A stretch of DNA of 64,000 nucleotides from CAYGAG01 sp964347765 (lineage in GTDB: Archaea > Thermoproteota > Bathyarchaeia > Bathyarchaeales > Bathycorpusculaceae): positions 1 through 64,000 of the forward strand of contig CAYGAG010000001.1 in NCBI GenBank assembly GCA_964347765.1. The letters are read 5' to 3'. A model generated the notes under the pieces. The model saw only the letters and a list, made by a program, of their open reading frames with translations, searched no databases and had not been told where the DNA came from. The translations under genes and the position numbers were made by a program. This document shows positions 7,955 through 16,758 of this stretch, piece by piece (within the stretch, counting starts at the first letter, position 1; each line of letters begins with the position of its first letter).

Positions 7955-8140
7955 ATGGGTTTAAGATCGTTTCTATCTCAATGTTCCAGAACTTTGAAAC
8001 TTGCTGTAAAGCCGGGAAGGAGTGAACTCTGGCTATCAATTAAGATGTGCTTCTTGGGCATAGGCGCAGTAGGATTAATAGGATTCGTAATCAAACTACT
8101 CTCTTCGATTCTACAGCCTGGCGGAGCTCCAGCGAGCTAG
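7955..8140 (+). CDS. secE: Preprotein translocase subunit SecE (Sec61 gamma)
   Basis: SecE clamps the two halves of the SecY channel. The 61-residue product has the family pattern: a short amphipathic helix (SQCSRTLKLAVKPGRSELW) followed by one membrane-spanning segment (FLGIGAVGLIGFVIKLLSSIL). The ATG at 7955 gives the standard length. The gene is directly upstream of spt5, the usual archaeal arrangement (bacterial secE-nusG is the counterpart). Confidence 0.92.
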   Translation: MGLRSFLSQCSRTLKLAVKPGRSELWLSIKMCFLGIGAVGLIGFVIKLLSSILQPGGAPAS

Positions 8141-8156
8141 TGAGGAAAGAAACCCT

Positions 8157-8645
8157 ATGGAGAAGAAAGAGAAGCCCGCGGCAAACAAGATTTTCGCCGT
8201 AAGAACAACAACGGGACAAGAGAAAAACGTGGCAAAACGCGTCGCCGCCAAAATAGAAATGAAAGAGATTCCGGTAAGAGCAATCCTTGTCCCTGAAGCC
8301 TTAAGGGGTTACGTTTTCATCGAGGCCAATGGGCCTCATTTCGTAGAGGAAGCTATAGCCGGTGTAAAACATGTGCGAAGCCGAGTTCCAGGCATCATCG
8401 ATTTCTCGGAGATCGAGAGATATATCATAAGAAAACCAATAATCGAAAAGCTAGGAGAAAACGACATAGTTGAAGTGAGTGGAGGGCCTTTCAAAGGGAT
8501 GAGAGCAAAGATAACCCGCATCGACAAGACAAAGGAGGAAGTCACACTAGAATTGCTGGAAGCAACTTTCACACTTCCTATAACCGTTCACTCTGACTAT
8601 GTTAAACTTGTCGAGAAGGCGGAAAAAGAAGGTGGTGAAACATAG
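8157..8645 (+). CDS. spt5: Transcription elongation factor Spt5 (NusG homologue)
   Basis: Spt5 binds the RNA polymerase clamp and increases processivity. The 162-residue protein has an N-terminal NGN domain (IFAVRTTTGQEKNVAKRVAA through LRGYVFIEA) and a C-terminal KOW domain (VEVSGGPFKGMRAKITRID). A GAGGA ribosome site lies a few bases before the ATG. The stop is immediately next to the L11 start, so the two are likely coupled. Confidence 0.95.
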   Translation: MEKKEKPAANKIFAVRTTTGQEKNVAKRVAAKIEMKEIPVRAILVPEALRGYVFIEANGPHFVEEAIAGVKHVRSRVPGIIDFSEIERYIIRKPIIEKLGENDIVEVSGGPFKGMRAKITRIDKTKEEVTLELLEATFTLPITVHSDYVKLVEKAEKEGGET

Positions 8646-9134
8646 ATGTGTGCCAAGAAAATCGTGGATCTACTCGTGAGTGGAGGTAAAGCAACAGCGG
8701 GACCGCCCCTGGGCCCTGCTCTTGGTCCTTTGGGCGTGAATGTGATGGCAATAGTGAACAAGATAAACGAACTCACCAATGATTATGTAGGAATGAAAGT
8801 TCCCGTAAAGGTCAGCGTGGATTCTGAAACGAAAGAGTTCGAAGTCAGTGTGGGAACGCCAACAATGTCCGCTCTAATCGTGAAAGAACTCAAGATTGAG
8901 AAGGGCTCGGGAACACCAAACACTGAGAAAGTCGGAGACCTTACAATGGAACAGATTATGCATATTTCGGAGCTCAAAAGCTCTGAGCTTCTGGCCAAAA
9001 CCGCTAAGGCTGCAGCAAAGGAAGTGCTGGGAACATGTGTCAGTATGGGAGTCACAGTAGGAGGCAAGGACCCCCGAGAAGTCCAAAACGAGATAGACGA
9101 AGGCCAATATAACGAGCTATTCGGCAAGGACTAA
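8646..9134 (+). CDS. rpl11: Large-subunit ribosomal protein L11
   Basis: L11 forms the base of the GTPase-associated stalk on the 50S subunit. The 162-residue product has the unmistakable proline/glycine block ATAGPPLGPALGPLGVN near the N-terminus, followed by the rRNA-binding C-terminal domain (LTMEQIMHISELKSSELLAK and LGTCVSMGVTVGGKDPREVQ). The ATG directly follows the spt5 stop, and a GGTGG sits upstream in spt5. Confidence 0.97.
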   Translation: MCAKKIVDLLVSGGKATAGPPLGPALGPLGVNVMAIVNKINELTNDYVGMKVPVKVSVDSETKEFEVSVGTPTMSALIVKELKIEKGSGTPNTEKVGDLTMEQIMHISELKSSELLAKTAKAAAKEVLGTCVSMGVTVGGKDPREVQNEIDEGQYNELFGKD

Positions 9135-9147
9135 AAGCAAGACAATG

Positions 9148-9156
9148 TTTTTATAA
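9148..9156 (+). promoter_or_regulatory. TATA box for L1-L10-L12
   Basis: TTTTTATAA lies between L11 and L1, about 42 bases before the GTG of L1. A start near 9178 would leave a leader of about 16 bases. This suggests that the L1-L10-L12 stalk genes have their own promoter besides any read-through from spt5-L11. Confidence 0.55.
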
Positions 9157-9193
9157 CTGCATCACCATTGCTCATCGCCGTGAGGCCCTGAAG

Positions 9194-9844
9194 GTGTCCT
9201 TAGACAAAAAAGCAATAGTGAAAGCGGTTAGGGAAGCAAAGGAAAAATCAGAAGAGAGAAAGTTCATCCAATCCATAGAACTGATTGTAAACCTCAAGGA
9301 TGTTGATGCAAAATCAGCGCAAGGAAGAATTCGGGAACAGATAGAACTACCCCACGCTCTTCCTGAAAAGCAAAACAAGATATGTGTCATCGCCACCGGA
9401 GAGCTAGCTCTAAGAGCCAAAAGATCAAAGGCTGACCTCGTCATGGGAAGGGAAGAACTTGAAGGGATCGCTGGAAAAAGGAAAGATCTTAGAAGACTAG
9501 CCAATGAGTACGATGTTTTCTTGTCTGAAGCCCCGTTGATGCCCCTTGTAGGAAAAGCGTTGGGTCCCGTCTTAGGTCCTAGAGGGAAAATGCCAGTGGC
9601 TGTTCCTCCCAACGCCGACATAGGAGAACTGATAAAAAAACATTTGAAAATAGTCTCTGTCAGAACACGGAATCAACCAGTCTTGCAATGCTCTGTGGGC
9701 ACTGAACGTATGAACGAAGAAGATGTAGCTGAGAACATTCAAACAGTGCTGAGGGCAATACAGCGAAAGCTCAAACGAGGAATGAAGAACATCGGAACTG
9801 TCTACACCAAAACATCTATGGGGCCACCTGCGAAGATTTTGTGA
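9194..9844 (+). CDS. rpl1: Large-subunit ribosomal protein L1
   Basis: L1 makes the mobile stalk at the E site. The 216-residue product shows the central signature LMPLVGKALGPVLGPRGKMP and the closing basic block with NIGTVYTKTSMGPPAKI. The GTG at 9194 is chosen because it places the family's normal N-terminus. L10 begins 13 bases after its stop. Archaeal L1 often regulates its own mRNA, but I did not identify a clear L1-binding stem here. Confidence 0.96.
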   Translation: MSLDKKAIVKAVREAKEKSEERKFIQSIELIVNLKDVDAKSAQGRIREQIELPHALPEKQNKICVIATGELALRAKRSKADLVMGREELEGIAGKRKDLRRLANEYDVFLSEAPLMPLVGKALGPVLGPRGKMPVAVPPNADIGELIKKHLKIVSVRTRNQPVLQCSVGTERMNEEDVAENIQTVLRAIQRKLKRGMKNIGTVYTKTSMGPPAKIL

Positions 9845-9857
9845 AAGAGGATGTCTA

Positions 9858-10751
9858 ATGCCGTCTCAACAGGTCTTGCAGAAAAAGAAGAGCGAGGTCA
9901 CAGAGGCAATCCAGTTAATGAAGAACCACGAGGTCATCGGAATAGCTAGTCTCTACAAGGTCAGAGCTCCTCAGCTTCAACAGTTTAAGAAGGACCTCGC
10001 AGACGTCGCTAATATGCGAGTCCTAAAGAACACCTTAATGGAGAGAGCCATCAAAGACTATAGAGAAGAACCTGAACTGGAGAAGCTTACAGACTACCTG
10101 AAAGGAACAAACATCTATCTGTTCACAGACCTAAATCCCTTCAAGCTATCCTTGATTCTAAGGAAGAGCAAGATAAAGACAACAGCAAAAGCTGGGGATA
10201 TAGCCGCCTTCAACGTCGTAGTACCTGCTGGAAATACGGGACAACCGCCTGGACCTATAATTAGCCAGTTGAACGCAGTAGGCCTGCCCACAAGAATCGA
10301 GTCGGGAAGCGTCTGGATAAGCAAAGATACATTGGTAGTCAGAAAAGGAGAGACAATCTCTGAAAGATTGGCTAGTGTGCTGTCCAAACTGGGCATAAAA
10401 CCTGTTGAGGCAGGACTTGAGTTGAAAGTTGCTTATGACAAGGGACTAGTGATGACCCATGAACAGCTTCAAATCGACATTGAAGGAACTAGACAACGCT
10501 TCAGAGAAGCCCATTCAGCTGCATTCGCACTGTCGCTGAGTGCAGCATATCCAACTGGGAACAACATTGAGATGCTAGTACAAGTCGCTCACAAAGAAGC
10601 CTATACCTTGGCGCTGAAAGCAACCATACCAATCAAAGCAACAATAAAAGAATTGATCAGAAAGGCTCACTCCGAAATGCTAAGCTTAAGTAGCAGGCTA
10701 CTCTCCTTAAAAGAGGAATCGACACCTGCTGGAGAAGCCGAAAAAAGTTAA
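9858..10751 (+). CDS. rpl10: Large-subunit ribosomal protein L10 (acidic stalk protein P0)
   Basis: L10/P0 anchors the L12 dimers to the L11-rRNA base. The 297-residue product has the rRNA-binding N-terminal domain (GIASLYKVRAPQLQQFKKDL, VLKNTLMERAI) and the archaeal insertion (FNVVVPAGNTGQPPGPII). Long C-terminal helices for several L12 dimers follow. A GAGG ribosome site precedes the ATG. It lacks a strongly acidic tail of its own; that is carried by L12. Confidence 0.95.
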   Translation: MPSQQVLQKKKSEVTEAIQLMKNHEVIGIASLYKVRAPQLQQFKKDLADVANMRVLKNTLMERAIKDYREEPELEKLTDYLKGTNIYLFTDLNPFKLSLILRKSKIKTTAKAGDIAAFNVVVPAGNTGQPPGPIISQLNAVGLPTRIESGSVWISKDTLVVRKGETISERLASVLSKLGIKPVEAGLELKVAYDKGLVMTHEQLQIDIEGTRQRFREAHSAAFALSLSAAYPTGNNIEMLVQVAHKEAYTLALKATIPIKATIKELIRKAHSEMLSLSSRLLSLKEESTPAGEAEKS

Positions 10752-10778
10752 AATAGTTGAATAAAGAGGTGAGAAGAT

Positions 10779-11108
10779 ATGGAATACATTTACGCGGCAA
10801 TGCTCCTCCACAAGGCTGGAAAGGAGGTAAATGAGGAGAACGTTTCACAAGTACTGACAGCGGCAGGCATAAATGCAGACGCTGCAAGAGTCAAGGCGCT
10901 GATCGCCTCATTGGGGGACATCAATATCGATGAAGCAATAAAGTCTGCCCCCGCTATAACAGCTACTGCAACACCAGTAGCCGCTCCAACGACTGAAGAA
11001 GCAAAACCTGCTGAAGAAGAGAAGAAGAAGGAAGAAGAGAAGAAGAAGGAAGAAGAGAAGAAGAAGGAAGAAGAAGCACTCGAAGGACTAGGAGCGTTGT
11101 TCGGCTAG
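10779..11108 (+). CDS. rpl12: Large-subunit ribosomal protein L12 (P1 type)
   Basis: This is the stalk dimer that recruits translation GTPases. The 109-residue product has the N-terminal helical dimer domain (MEYIYAAMLLHKAGKEVNEE, VLTAAGINADAARVKALI), an Ala/Pro/Thr-rich hinge, three in-frame copies of a Glu/Lys segment and the typical end GLGALFG. The Glu/Lys run is encoded by an 18-base tandem repeat, three copies, at about 11020-11075. Its length could vary between strains by slippage. A GAGGTGAG ribosome site lies just before the ATG. Confidence 0.95.
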   Translation: MEYIYAAMLLHKAGKEVNEENVSQVLTAAGINADAARVKALIASLGDINIDEAIKSAPAITATATPVAAPTTEEAKPAEEEKKKEEEKKKEEEKKKEEEALEGLGALFG

Positions 11109-11142
11109 AAATTTGATTATACTACCCTATTTGTCTACCCCT

Positions 11143-12144
11143 TTATCTTCGTCTTGAAACACTCTTTTTCCAGAGTATTAAGGGGATCCAGCCCGCTACA
11201 ATCATGACGGTGCCGGGGAGGGCTCTCCATTCATAGTTGAGCATAAAAGCCTCAAACAGGAAGAAGGATATTGACATGACGATGATAGATAAGACAGCGA
11301 AACGATCACCGAATCTTTTCTGACTCTGTGTGGCGATCAACCCTGCGAAGAAGAAGTCGCCCAGACCTAGAGAAACGTAGAGTGCTCCAAATCTTGTTAG
11401 GATTGCCGGAACTGTGGGCATAGACATCAATATTGGAAGCCTTAGACTAGAAACGTGCTGTGACGCGGAGACCATGGAACCCGTAACTAGAACCAGGATA
11501 ACATCTACAGACGTGAGTACGCTGGTGAAGAATAGAAATGTCTTCCAAGTGAACAGACTGCTCATGTAGACAACAATCAAGATTGAAAACAAGGCGCCAA
11601 ATAGGTTTAGCAAGTAAGGGAACCATAAGGGCGTCATTCTAAAGAATATGTATAAACATAGAAAAAACGTGGGAGGCAAGACCGCCAAATACCATCGCTC
11701 ACCAGTGTGGGTTCTGGTTTCTTCGTATAATAGTGCCAGAAACGTGAGACCGAAGAGAGAGTAGAGGGTCAAGGCTCCATAAGCTGATATGGCATTCACA
11801 CCGAAGTTGATAAGGCTGAACGTGGCAACGGTGAAAAAAGCTACAAGAAACAAACTAACGAATGTCTTTGCACGCATTGTCCCAAAGTCTGAGAAGAGGT
11901 AAGTGAAAATAAACAGGAGCACCGAGTACGAGAAGAGAAACATTATCATTAGAAACATTTGAGGAATCAGGACAATTAGGGACACCATGACGCTTATAGA
12001 AACCACCAGCAGAATCACATCTCGAATCCTAAACTCCCTCTCTTCAAAAGTAGACTTCAACTTTCTCTCAACCTTCCTATTCAGGAACAATGACACAACA
12101 GTTACCGCGAAAAGCGTTAATGGCATAGCTACATCGAAATACAT
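11143..12144 (-). CDS. Presenilin/signal-peptide-peptidase-like intramembrane aspartyl protease
   Basis: The product (333 residues from ATG 12144) is a polytopic membrane protein with about nine hydrophobic segments. Near the C-terminus it carries the three marks of GxGD proteases. A membrane Asp lies in SVDVIL (Asp214), GLGDFFF follows (Asp263), and an ALPG at 308-311 stands where PAL is found. The block LRLPILMSMPTVPA before GLGD also fits archaeal SPP homologues. These enzymes cut transmembrane segments such as remnant signal peptides. A TATA-like CTTAAATC about 28 bases upstream supports a leaderless start at 12144; a TTG at 12186 would overlap the next gene by 17 bases. Confidence 0.74.
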   Translation of the reverse strand: MYFDVAMPLTLFAVTVVSLFLNRKVERKLKSTFEEREFRIRDVILLVVSISVMVSLIVLIPQMFLMIMFLFSYSVLLFIFTYLFSDFGTMRAKTFVSLFLVAFFTVATFSLINFGVNAISAYGALTLYSLFGLTFLALLYEETRTHTGERWYLAVLPPTFFLCLYIFFRMTPLWFPYLLNLFGALFSILIVVYMSSLFTWKTFLFFTSVLTSVDVILVLVTGSMVSASQHVSSLRLPILMSMPTVPAILTRFGALYVSLGLGDFFFAGLIATQSQKRFGDRFAVLSIIVMSISFFLFEAFMLNYEWRALPGTVMIVAGWIPLILWKKSVSRRR

Positions 12145-12169
12145 AAGCCCAGATAACAGAAACGAAGAT

Positions 12170-13030
12170 TTAAGCCTTAAAGGCAAGTTTCATGTTCAAA
12201 ACAGCCAGAGAAGCGAAAATGGCTTCTTCAGTACGAATAGTTTCTGTCCCCTGCATGGGTACAGTGTTGATAACAAAATCCATAATATCTTCCAGATTCA
12301 AACCCTCCTTACCGACTATCTCATAAAGCCCTTGTGAAGGAGCCCCAAAAGCCACGAGAATGCTGCAAGCCTCTTCCCATTTTGCAGTCAAACTGCCCGC
12401 CACGTTGTTCAATTCAGAACCGTATCTAGAAGTTGCCACTTTCAGATCGAAACCTCTTCTTCTCATAATCTCTCCAAATGGATGCCTCTCCACTGCGACT
12501 GTGTACCCCCAATACTGGGATATTTCATCACGGGCTGCCTGCCTAGCTTCCAAGTTTCTGTCCAGTTTTGTGACTCTGAGGGTGATTCTTTGACCTTTTG
12601 GCAGCTTCGTGCTTGGAATAAACGCAGACTTCTCAACACCTATATCTACAAGCACACCACCATTTCTACAGGATAGAACTACTCCTTCCCGATACTCGCC
12701 AATACTCAAGCTTTTCATTCTACGTTTAAGCGGGTGGTGAGAGGTTCGTAAAGGAGGAAGTACTCCAGCATAACGCAATTCCGGTCTGAGTTTGAACAGC
12801 CTCTTCCGCAAATATTGAGGAGTATCCATGTAGGCTAACAACAATCTGATCAAATTTGATTCGTTGCTCTGGTCTCTGTGCGGATCATCTGGATAAACTA
12901 TAATTTCGCCAACTCTGAAGATTGCAGCTGCTCTGCCAATAACACCGACAGCCGAGGTTCTCTCTCTCAAGTGGGGAATATCTGAAACAACTGAGGCAGG
13001 CACTGCAATGGAAAGTTCTTTCTTGTCCAA
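12170..13030 (-). CDS. SPOUT-superfamily RNA methyltransferase (COG2106 type)
   Basis: The 286-residue product matches archaeal SPOUT proteins related to human SPOUT1/CENP-32. It has an N-terminal SPOUT half (LSIAVPASVVSDIPHLRERT, GRAAAIFRVGEIIVYPDD). An OB-fold-like insertion follows (YREGVVLSCRNGGVLVDIG), then the C-terminal knot part with AFGAPSQGLYEI and NTVPMQGTETIRTEEA, where AdoMet should bind. The likely target is rRNA but is not known from the sequence. The start is a TTG. Confidence 0.84.
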   Translation of the reverse strand: MDKKELSIAVPASVVSDIPHLRERTSAVGVIGRAAAIFRVGEIIVYPDDPHRDQSNESNLIRLLLAYMDTPQYLRKRLFKLRPELRYAGVLPPLRTSHHPLKRRMKSLSIGEYREGVVLSCRNGGVLVDIGVEKSAFIPSTKLPKGQRITLRVTKLDRNLEARQAARDEISQYWGYTVAVERHPFGEIMRRRGFDLKVATSRYGSELNNVAGSLTAKWEEACSILVAFGAPSQGLYEIVGKEGLNLEDIMDFVINTVPMQGTETIRTEEAIFASLAVLNMKLAFKA

Positions 13031-13217
13031 ACGATCTTCCTCTCTTCCAACAGCAAATTGTGCTCCAGCGATAAAAATCCTGCATGCTTCATTTCGGACT
13101 TACAAGCAAGTTGCGGATCAATATCGCCTAGATACTCTGTATGATAGCTACAGCCTCTCATAGGAGCAAATCTTTTACACATCCTAATGAAGATAGAGGC
13201 ATATGATTCTTTGAAGG

Positions 13218-14342
13218 ATGGAACTGGCTAGATTGTCAAAGTCGATTTTAAACGATCCTGATGAGATTAGAAGAATCGATAGAAGCGATATGCTCTCTTT
13301 CTGCATCAAAGCATCAAGACATTGTCGAACAGCCTTGGATCTGGCTGAAGCCGTTGAGATTGACTATCCAAAGCCTAAGACCATAATAGTTTCCGGTGCG
13401 GGAGGCTCTGCTATCGGCGGGGAACTGCTAAAAGATTGGGCCCGTAACATGATAGCTGTCCCAGTCGAAGTCTGCAGAAGCTATTCCTTACCTGCCTATG
13501 CAAATGGGAAGACTATGGTCTTTGTAGTTAGCCACTCCGGCGAGACTGAAGAAGCACTAAGCATGTTCCTGGATGCGGTCAAGAGAGGCAGCATGGTAAT
13601 CTGTATTAGCTCCGGAGGAAGACTCCTAAAGTTCACCAAGAAACTTGAGTTGCCATACTTATGCGTGCCATCAGGCATGCCCCCTAGGGCTGCCCTTCCT
13701 TACCTGTCATTGCCCTTGCTAGTAATTCTTGAAAAGATTGGCCTGATCTCTGAAGCTGTATCTGAAATCTCTGAAGCCGAAAAGGTCTTGGAGCGTGTCC
13801 AGGATGAAAATTCTCCTGAAATCCCTCTTGAAGACAATTTTTCAAAGAAACTCGCCGCACGAATAAACAGAACGATTCCAATCATCTATGGCTTTGGAAT
13901 CTACCGTGCTGTCGCAATGCGTTACAAGCAGCAGTTCAATGAGAACAGCAAGATCCCAGCCAAGTGGGACTTCTTTCCTGAACTCGATCACAATGAAATC
14001 ATGGGTTGGGAAACGGCGAACGATTTTGCTGATTACTTCTCTACCCTATTCATCCGTGACAGAAATGAATCCGAAGAAGTGAAGCAAAGAATCGAAGCTA
14101 CAAAAGAGATGATGTCAAAAGCTACGGAGAAGATCTATGAGATCCACAGCATTGGAAAAAGCAGCTTGGCCAGGATGCTATCCTCCATCTACATTGGTGA
14201 CTTCACAAGCATATATCTCGCAGTTCTAAGAAACATAGACCCTTCGCCAGTGAAAACCATATCCCTTTTGAAGGAGAAATTGGTGGAAGCCGGCTTCAAA
14301 AATAAGTTAGTAAACGAACTCGAGAAAATCTGCGAAAAATGA
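13218..14342 (+). CDS. Bifunctional phosphoglucose/phosphomannose isomerase
   Basis: This enzyme interconverts glucose-6-phosphate or mannose-6-phosphate with fructose-6-phosphate. The 374-residue product has the two SIS domains typical of archaeal PGI/PMI: SGAGGSAIGGELL in the first, SHSGETEEAL for phosphate binding, GMPPRAALPYLSLPLL, and the catalytic region ELDHNEIMGWE. It sits between an RNA methyltransferase and inositol-phosphate synthase. Its product, or glucose-6-phosphate formed in reverse, is the substrate of that synthase. Confidence 0.92.
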   Translation: MELARLSKSILNDPDEIRRIDRSDMLSFCIKASRHCRTALDLAEAVEIDYPKPKTIIVSGAGGSAIGGELLKDWARNMIAVPVEVCRSYSLPAYANGKTMVFVVSHSGETEEALSMFLDAVKRGSMVICISSGGRLLKFTKKLELPYLCVPSGMPPRAALPYLSLPLLVILEKIGLISEAVSEISEAEKVLERVQDENSPEIPLEDNFSKKLAARINRTIPIIYGFGIYRAVAMRYKQQFNENSKIPAKWDFFPELDHNEIMGWETANDFADYFSTLFIRDRNESEEVKQRIEATKEMMSKATEKIYEIHSIGKSSLARMLSSIYIGDFTSIYLAVLRNIDPSPVKTISLLKEKLVEAGFKNKLVNELEKICEK

Positions 14343-14352
14343 CATCCACAGC

Positions 14353-15414
14353 CTAAGCCTTTCGTTCAACAAAATCGACAAACTCTTTCTCAGCAGCGCC
14401 TAGCGAAACCATCGCTGGCGGATGTTTGAAAGCATAAGCAGAGACGGCCATTATCGCCCCACCCAGATGTCTGTCCAAGGCAATCTTTACCGCTCTTATC
14501 ACATCAAGAAGTGCGGATCCCGCGTTCGGCGCGTCAACCGTAGACAGCCTCAAGTCCATTTCCATTGGCACCTTGCAGAAATACAAGCCCTTGATCCAGA
14601 AGTAGCTATCCCGACGATTCTCCAGAAAATCTACGTAGTCGGTAGATCCGGCCACCACATCAGCCTTGTAGGGCAACGCTGTTTCCACAGACTTCGTCTT
14701 AACAATTCGCTTCACATCTCTTGTTCGCCCCAATGTTTCCAAGGATTCTGTCCCGCCACCCACATCCAACTGATAAGTTTTCACAATGCGAACTCCATGC
14801 ATTGAGAGCAACTTCAGCAAAGTCTTATGCAACGTAGTGGCACCTACCTGATCAATCAGATCATCACCCACCAGAGGCAGTCTTTCCTCCTCGAAGCGTT
14901 TGGCCCAAGATTCCTCACTCGCAATGAACACTGGCGTAGCATTGATAAAGGCGCATCCTGCAGTCAACGCCTGCTCAGCATACCATTCTGAAGCTTTGAC
15001 CGCTCCGCTCGGAAGCAGATTGACGACGATCTCTGCATCTCTTTCATTCAATATATCAACTACATTCGCTTCTGGCACGCTGCTCAACTTCACAATGTTT
15101 CTTGTATAATGGCTTACACCATCCAGAACTGGTCCCTTATGCACTTCAACTTCAGTTTCCGGGACACTGAGTAGTTTCAATGTATTGTTGGGTCGTGCAA
15201 AGATAGCGTTGCACAAGTCTTCACCAACCTTCCGCTTATCCACATCAAAGGCCGCGACTATCTCAACATCACCTGGATGGTAACTCCCTAAGAAAAGGCT
15301 TCGTAGTCCAACACACTCTTCACTTCTCTTGCAACCACTGTAGTAGTGAAGACCTTGAACAAGAGCAGAAGCGCAATTTCCAACCCCGATCAAAGCTGCC
15401 TTTATCTTTGACAA
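14353..15414 (-). CDS. ino1: Inositol-1-phosphate synthase
   Basis: The enzyme turns glucose-6-phosphate into inositol-3-phosphate with NAD, the first step to archaeal inositol phospholipids and to di-myo-inositol phosphate. The 353-residue product has the NAD loop GVGNCASALVQGL at the N-terminus, a second conserved block VGDDLIDQVGATTLHKTLL, and the core segments QLDVGGGTESLETLGRTRD and MEMDLRLSTVDAPNAGSALL. The start is a TTG. It is convergent with PGI/PMI. Confidence 0.93.
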   Translation of the reverse strand: MSKIKAALIGVGNCASALVQGLHYYSGCKRSEECVGLRSLFLGSYHPGDVEIVAAFDVDKRKVGEDLCNAIFARPNNTLKLLSVPETEVEVHKGPVLDGVSHYTRNIVKLSSVPEANVVDILNERDAEIVVNLLPSGAVKASEWYAEQALTAGCAFINATPVFIASEESWAKRFEEERLPLVGDDLIDQVGATTLHKTLLKLLSMHGVRIVKTYQLDVGGGTESLETLGRTRDVKRIVKTKSVETALPYKADVVAGSTDYVDFLENRRDSYFWIKGLYFCKVPMEMDLRLSTVDAPNAGSALLDVIRAVKIALDRHLGGAIMAVSAYAFKHPPAMVSLGAAEKEFVDFVERKA

Positions 15415-15450
15415 GAACTCAACACTATCCTATCTCCATATCTCGTGGTA

Positions 15451-15461
15451 TCTTTATATAA
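15451..15461 (-). promoter_or_regulatory. TATA box for ino1
   Basis: On the reverse strand TTATATAAAGA lies about 40 bases before the ino1 start, placing transcription start near 15427 and giving a very short leader. It is the clearest TATA match in the 180-base gap between ino1 and the DUF917 gene. Confidence 0.6.
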
Positions 15462-15594
15462 GATGCTATATTGACAAAAAATTAAACGTGATCGCTGGAA
15501 ACCACACCTTGGCCACGCACGTGTTTGGGTTTGTGATAAGTCGAACCATGAGCTGAAAAGGATGGATCTCTATGGTAAGAACCAAACGATAAGT

Positions 15595-16668
15595 TCACTT
15601 TGAAAGCAATTGCTCTATCGGCACGTATATCTCATGGATATCTGTTCTTTTCAGCACATCATTCCAAAGTTCTAATCCTTTACGAGTCCTCCATTTTTCC
15701 GCAGTTGGGATGCCTATTATCGTTAGTCTGTCGCCTTCTGAAAGCCTTTCGGCAGTTATGCATCTTCCATTTTCAGAATGTATGGGTGTGATGATATCAG
15801 GAGCCACAGCAGCCAACTTCCCATCGTGATAAGCGACTAACACTTCGTTCTTGGCTTTCAGCTCAAATAGATTGCCCGCGTATCCATGTTCTCCGTGGAC
15901 TCTGACGTTTATAAACGTGAAGCCCTCCGCTGTCTGCTTCCCAATCTTCTCCACAACGCCTTCAAAGAGCCTGATGCCGCCCGTTTCTGCGAGAATGTCC
16001 TTCACAGGATCAACACTCTTCCTCAACAATCTGCCGATATCTATAGATCTGGAGAGGCTGCCTTGTACCGAAGAACTTCTCACCTGAGTAGCCGTTAAGA
16101 TCCTTCGGGCAGTATATGCGGTATGATGCCATTCGGAGGCCAAGACGCGGGCGATCCTTTCGGCGCCCCTTGAATCCATAGTCTCCTTAACTAGAACTAT
16201 GTTTTTAGCGTGTAAATCTGCAACAGCCATAGGAGTCAAGGGTATGCCATCAATCGTGTAGACTTTGAGATGGACTTCCGGAACTGATCTGCCTGCTCCG
16301 TCACCGTCTACAACAGGGAGACCTGATCTTGCAGCAACATCAACCGCCGCCAGAGTATTGAAACCACCAAGTTCCACAGGAATGATGGCGGAAGCAGGGG
16401 AACCAGTGTAGTCTTCAAGGGCTCTCAGGGTTCTAACAGCAGCGTCCGGATCATATTCAACGTTAGCCGTGGCTCCTACACAAGCGAAGTTTACGACTCT
16501 CGACTCATCAGGCAATTCTGAGGAACTTACGAGCCTTACCTTATGCTGCTCAGATGAGAGTCTCTCGACTATCTCGTAGCCTATTTCAGGGGCTCCGCCT
16601 CCCCCAGCGGAGTAGATGGCTGCGCCATTAACCAGATCCAGCAAGTCTTGATGGTTTAGGACTCTCAT
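15595..16668 (-). CDS. DUF917-family protein
   Basis: This is a complete member of the DUF917 family. Some members act as S-methylthiohydantoin desulfurases, and others sit beside hydantoinases. The product (357 residues from ATG 16668) has the glycine-rich start AIYSAGGGGAPEIGYEI, then IIPVELGGFNTLAA and the LPVVDGDGAGRSVPE block that is highly conserved. The C-terminal beta-rich part includes VRVHGEHGYAGNLFELKAKNE. A GGTGA ribosome site supports the ATG over the upstream GTG (16674). No hydantoinase gene is adjacent, so the substrate is open. Confidence 0.87.
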   Translation of the reverse strand: MRVLNHQDLLDLVNGAAIYSAGGGGAPEIGYEIVERLSSEQHKVRLVSSSELPDESRVVNFACVGATANVEYDPDAAVRTLRALEDYTGSPASAIIPVELGGFNTLAAVDVAARSGLPVVDGDGAGRSVPEVHLKVYTIDGIPLTPMAVADLHAKNIVLVKETMDSRGAERIARVLASEWHHTAYTARRILTATQVRSSSVQGSLSRSIDIGRLLRKSVDPVKDILAETGGIRLFEGVVEKIGKQTAEGFTFINVRVHGEHGYAGNLFELKAKNEVLVAYHDGKLAAVAPDIITPIHSENGRCITAERLSEGDRLTIIGIPTAEKWRTRKGLELWNDVLKRTDIHEIYVPIEQLLSK

Positions 16669-16758
16669 ACTCACTCACCAGGATTCTGTTCAGAAACAAT
16701 TATGTTGATAACTCTCTTATGTCTTTTAGAGCATTAAGTCAGAGAAGGTTGAACAACT

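Noticed and set aside
11014..11080. Tandem GAAGAAG repeats as a microsatellite or CRISPR-like array
   Set aside because: They encode the usual Glu/Lys hinge of L12 in frame; no spacers are present.
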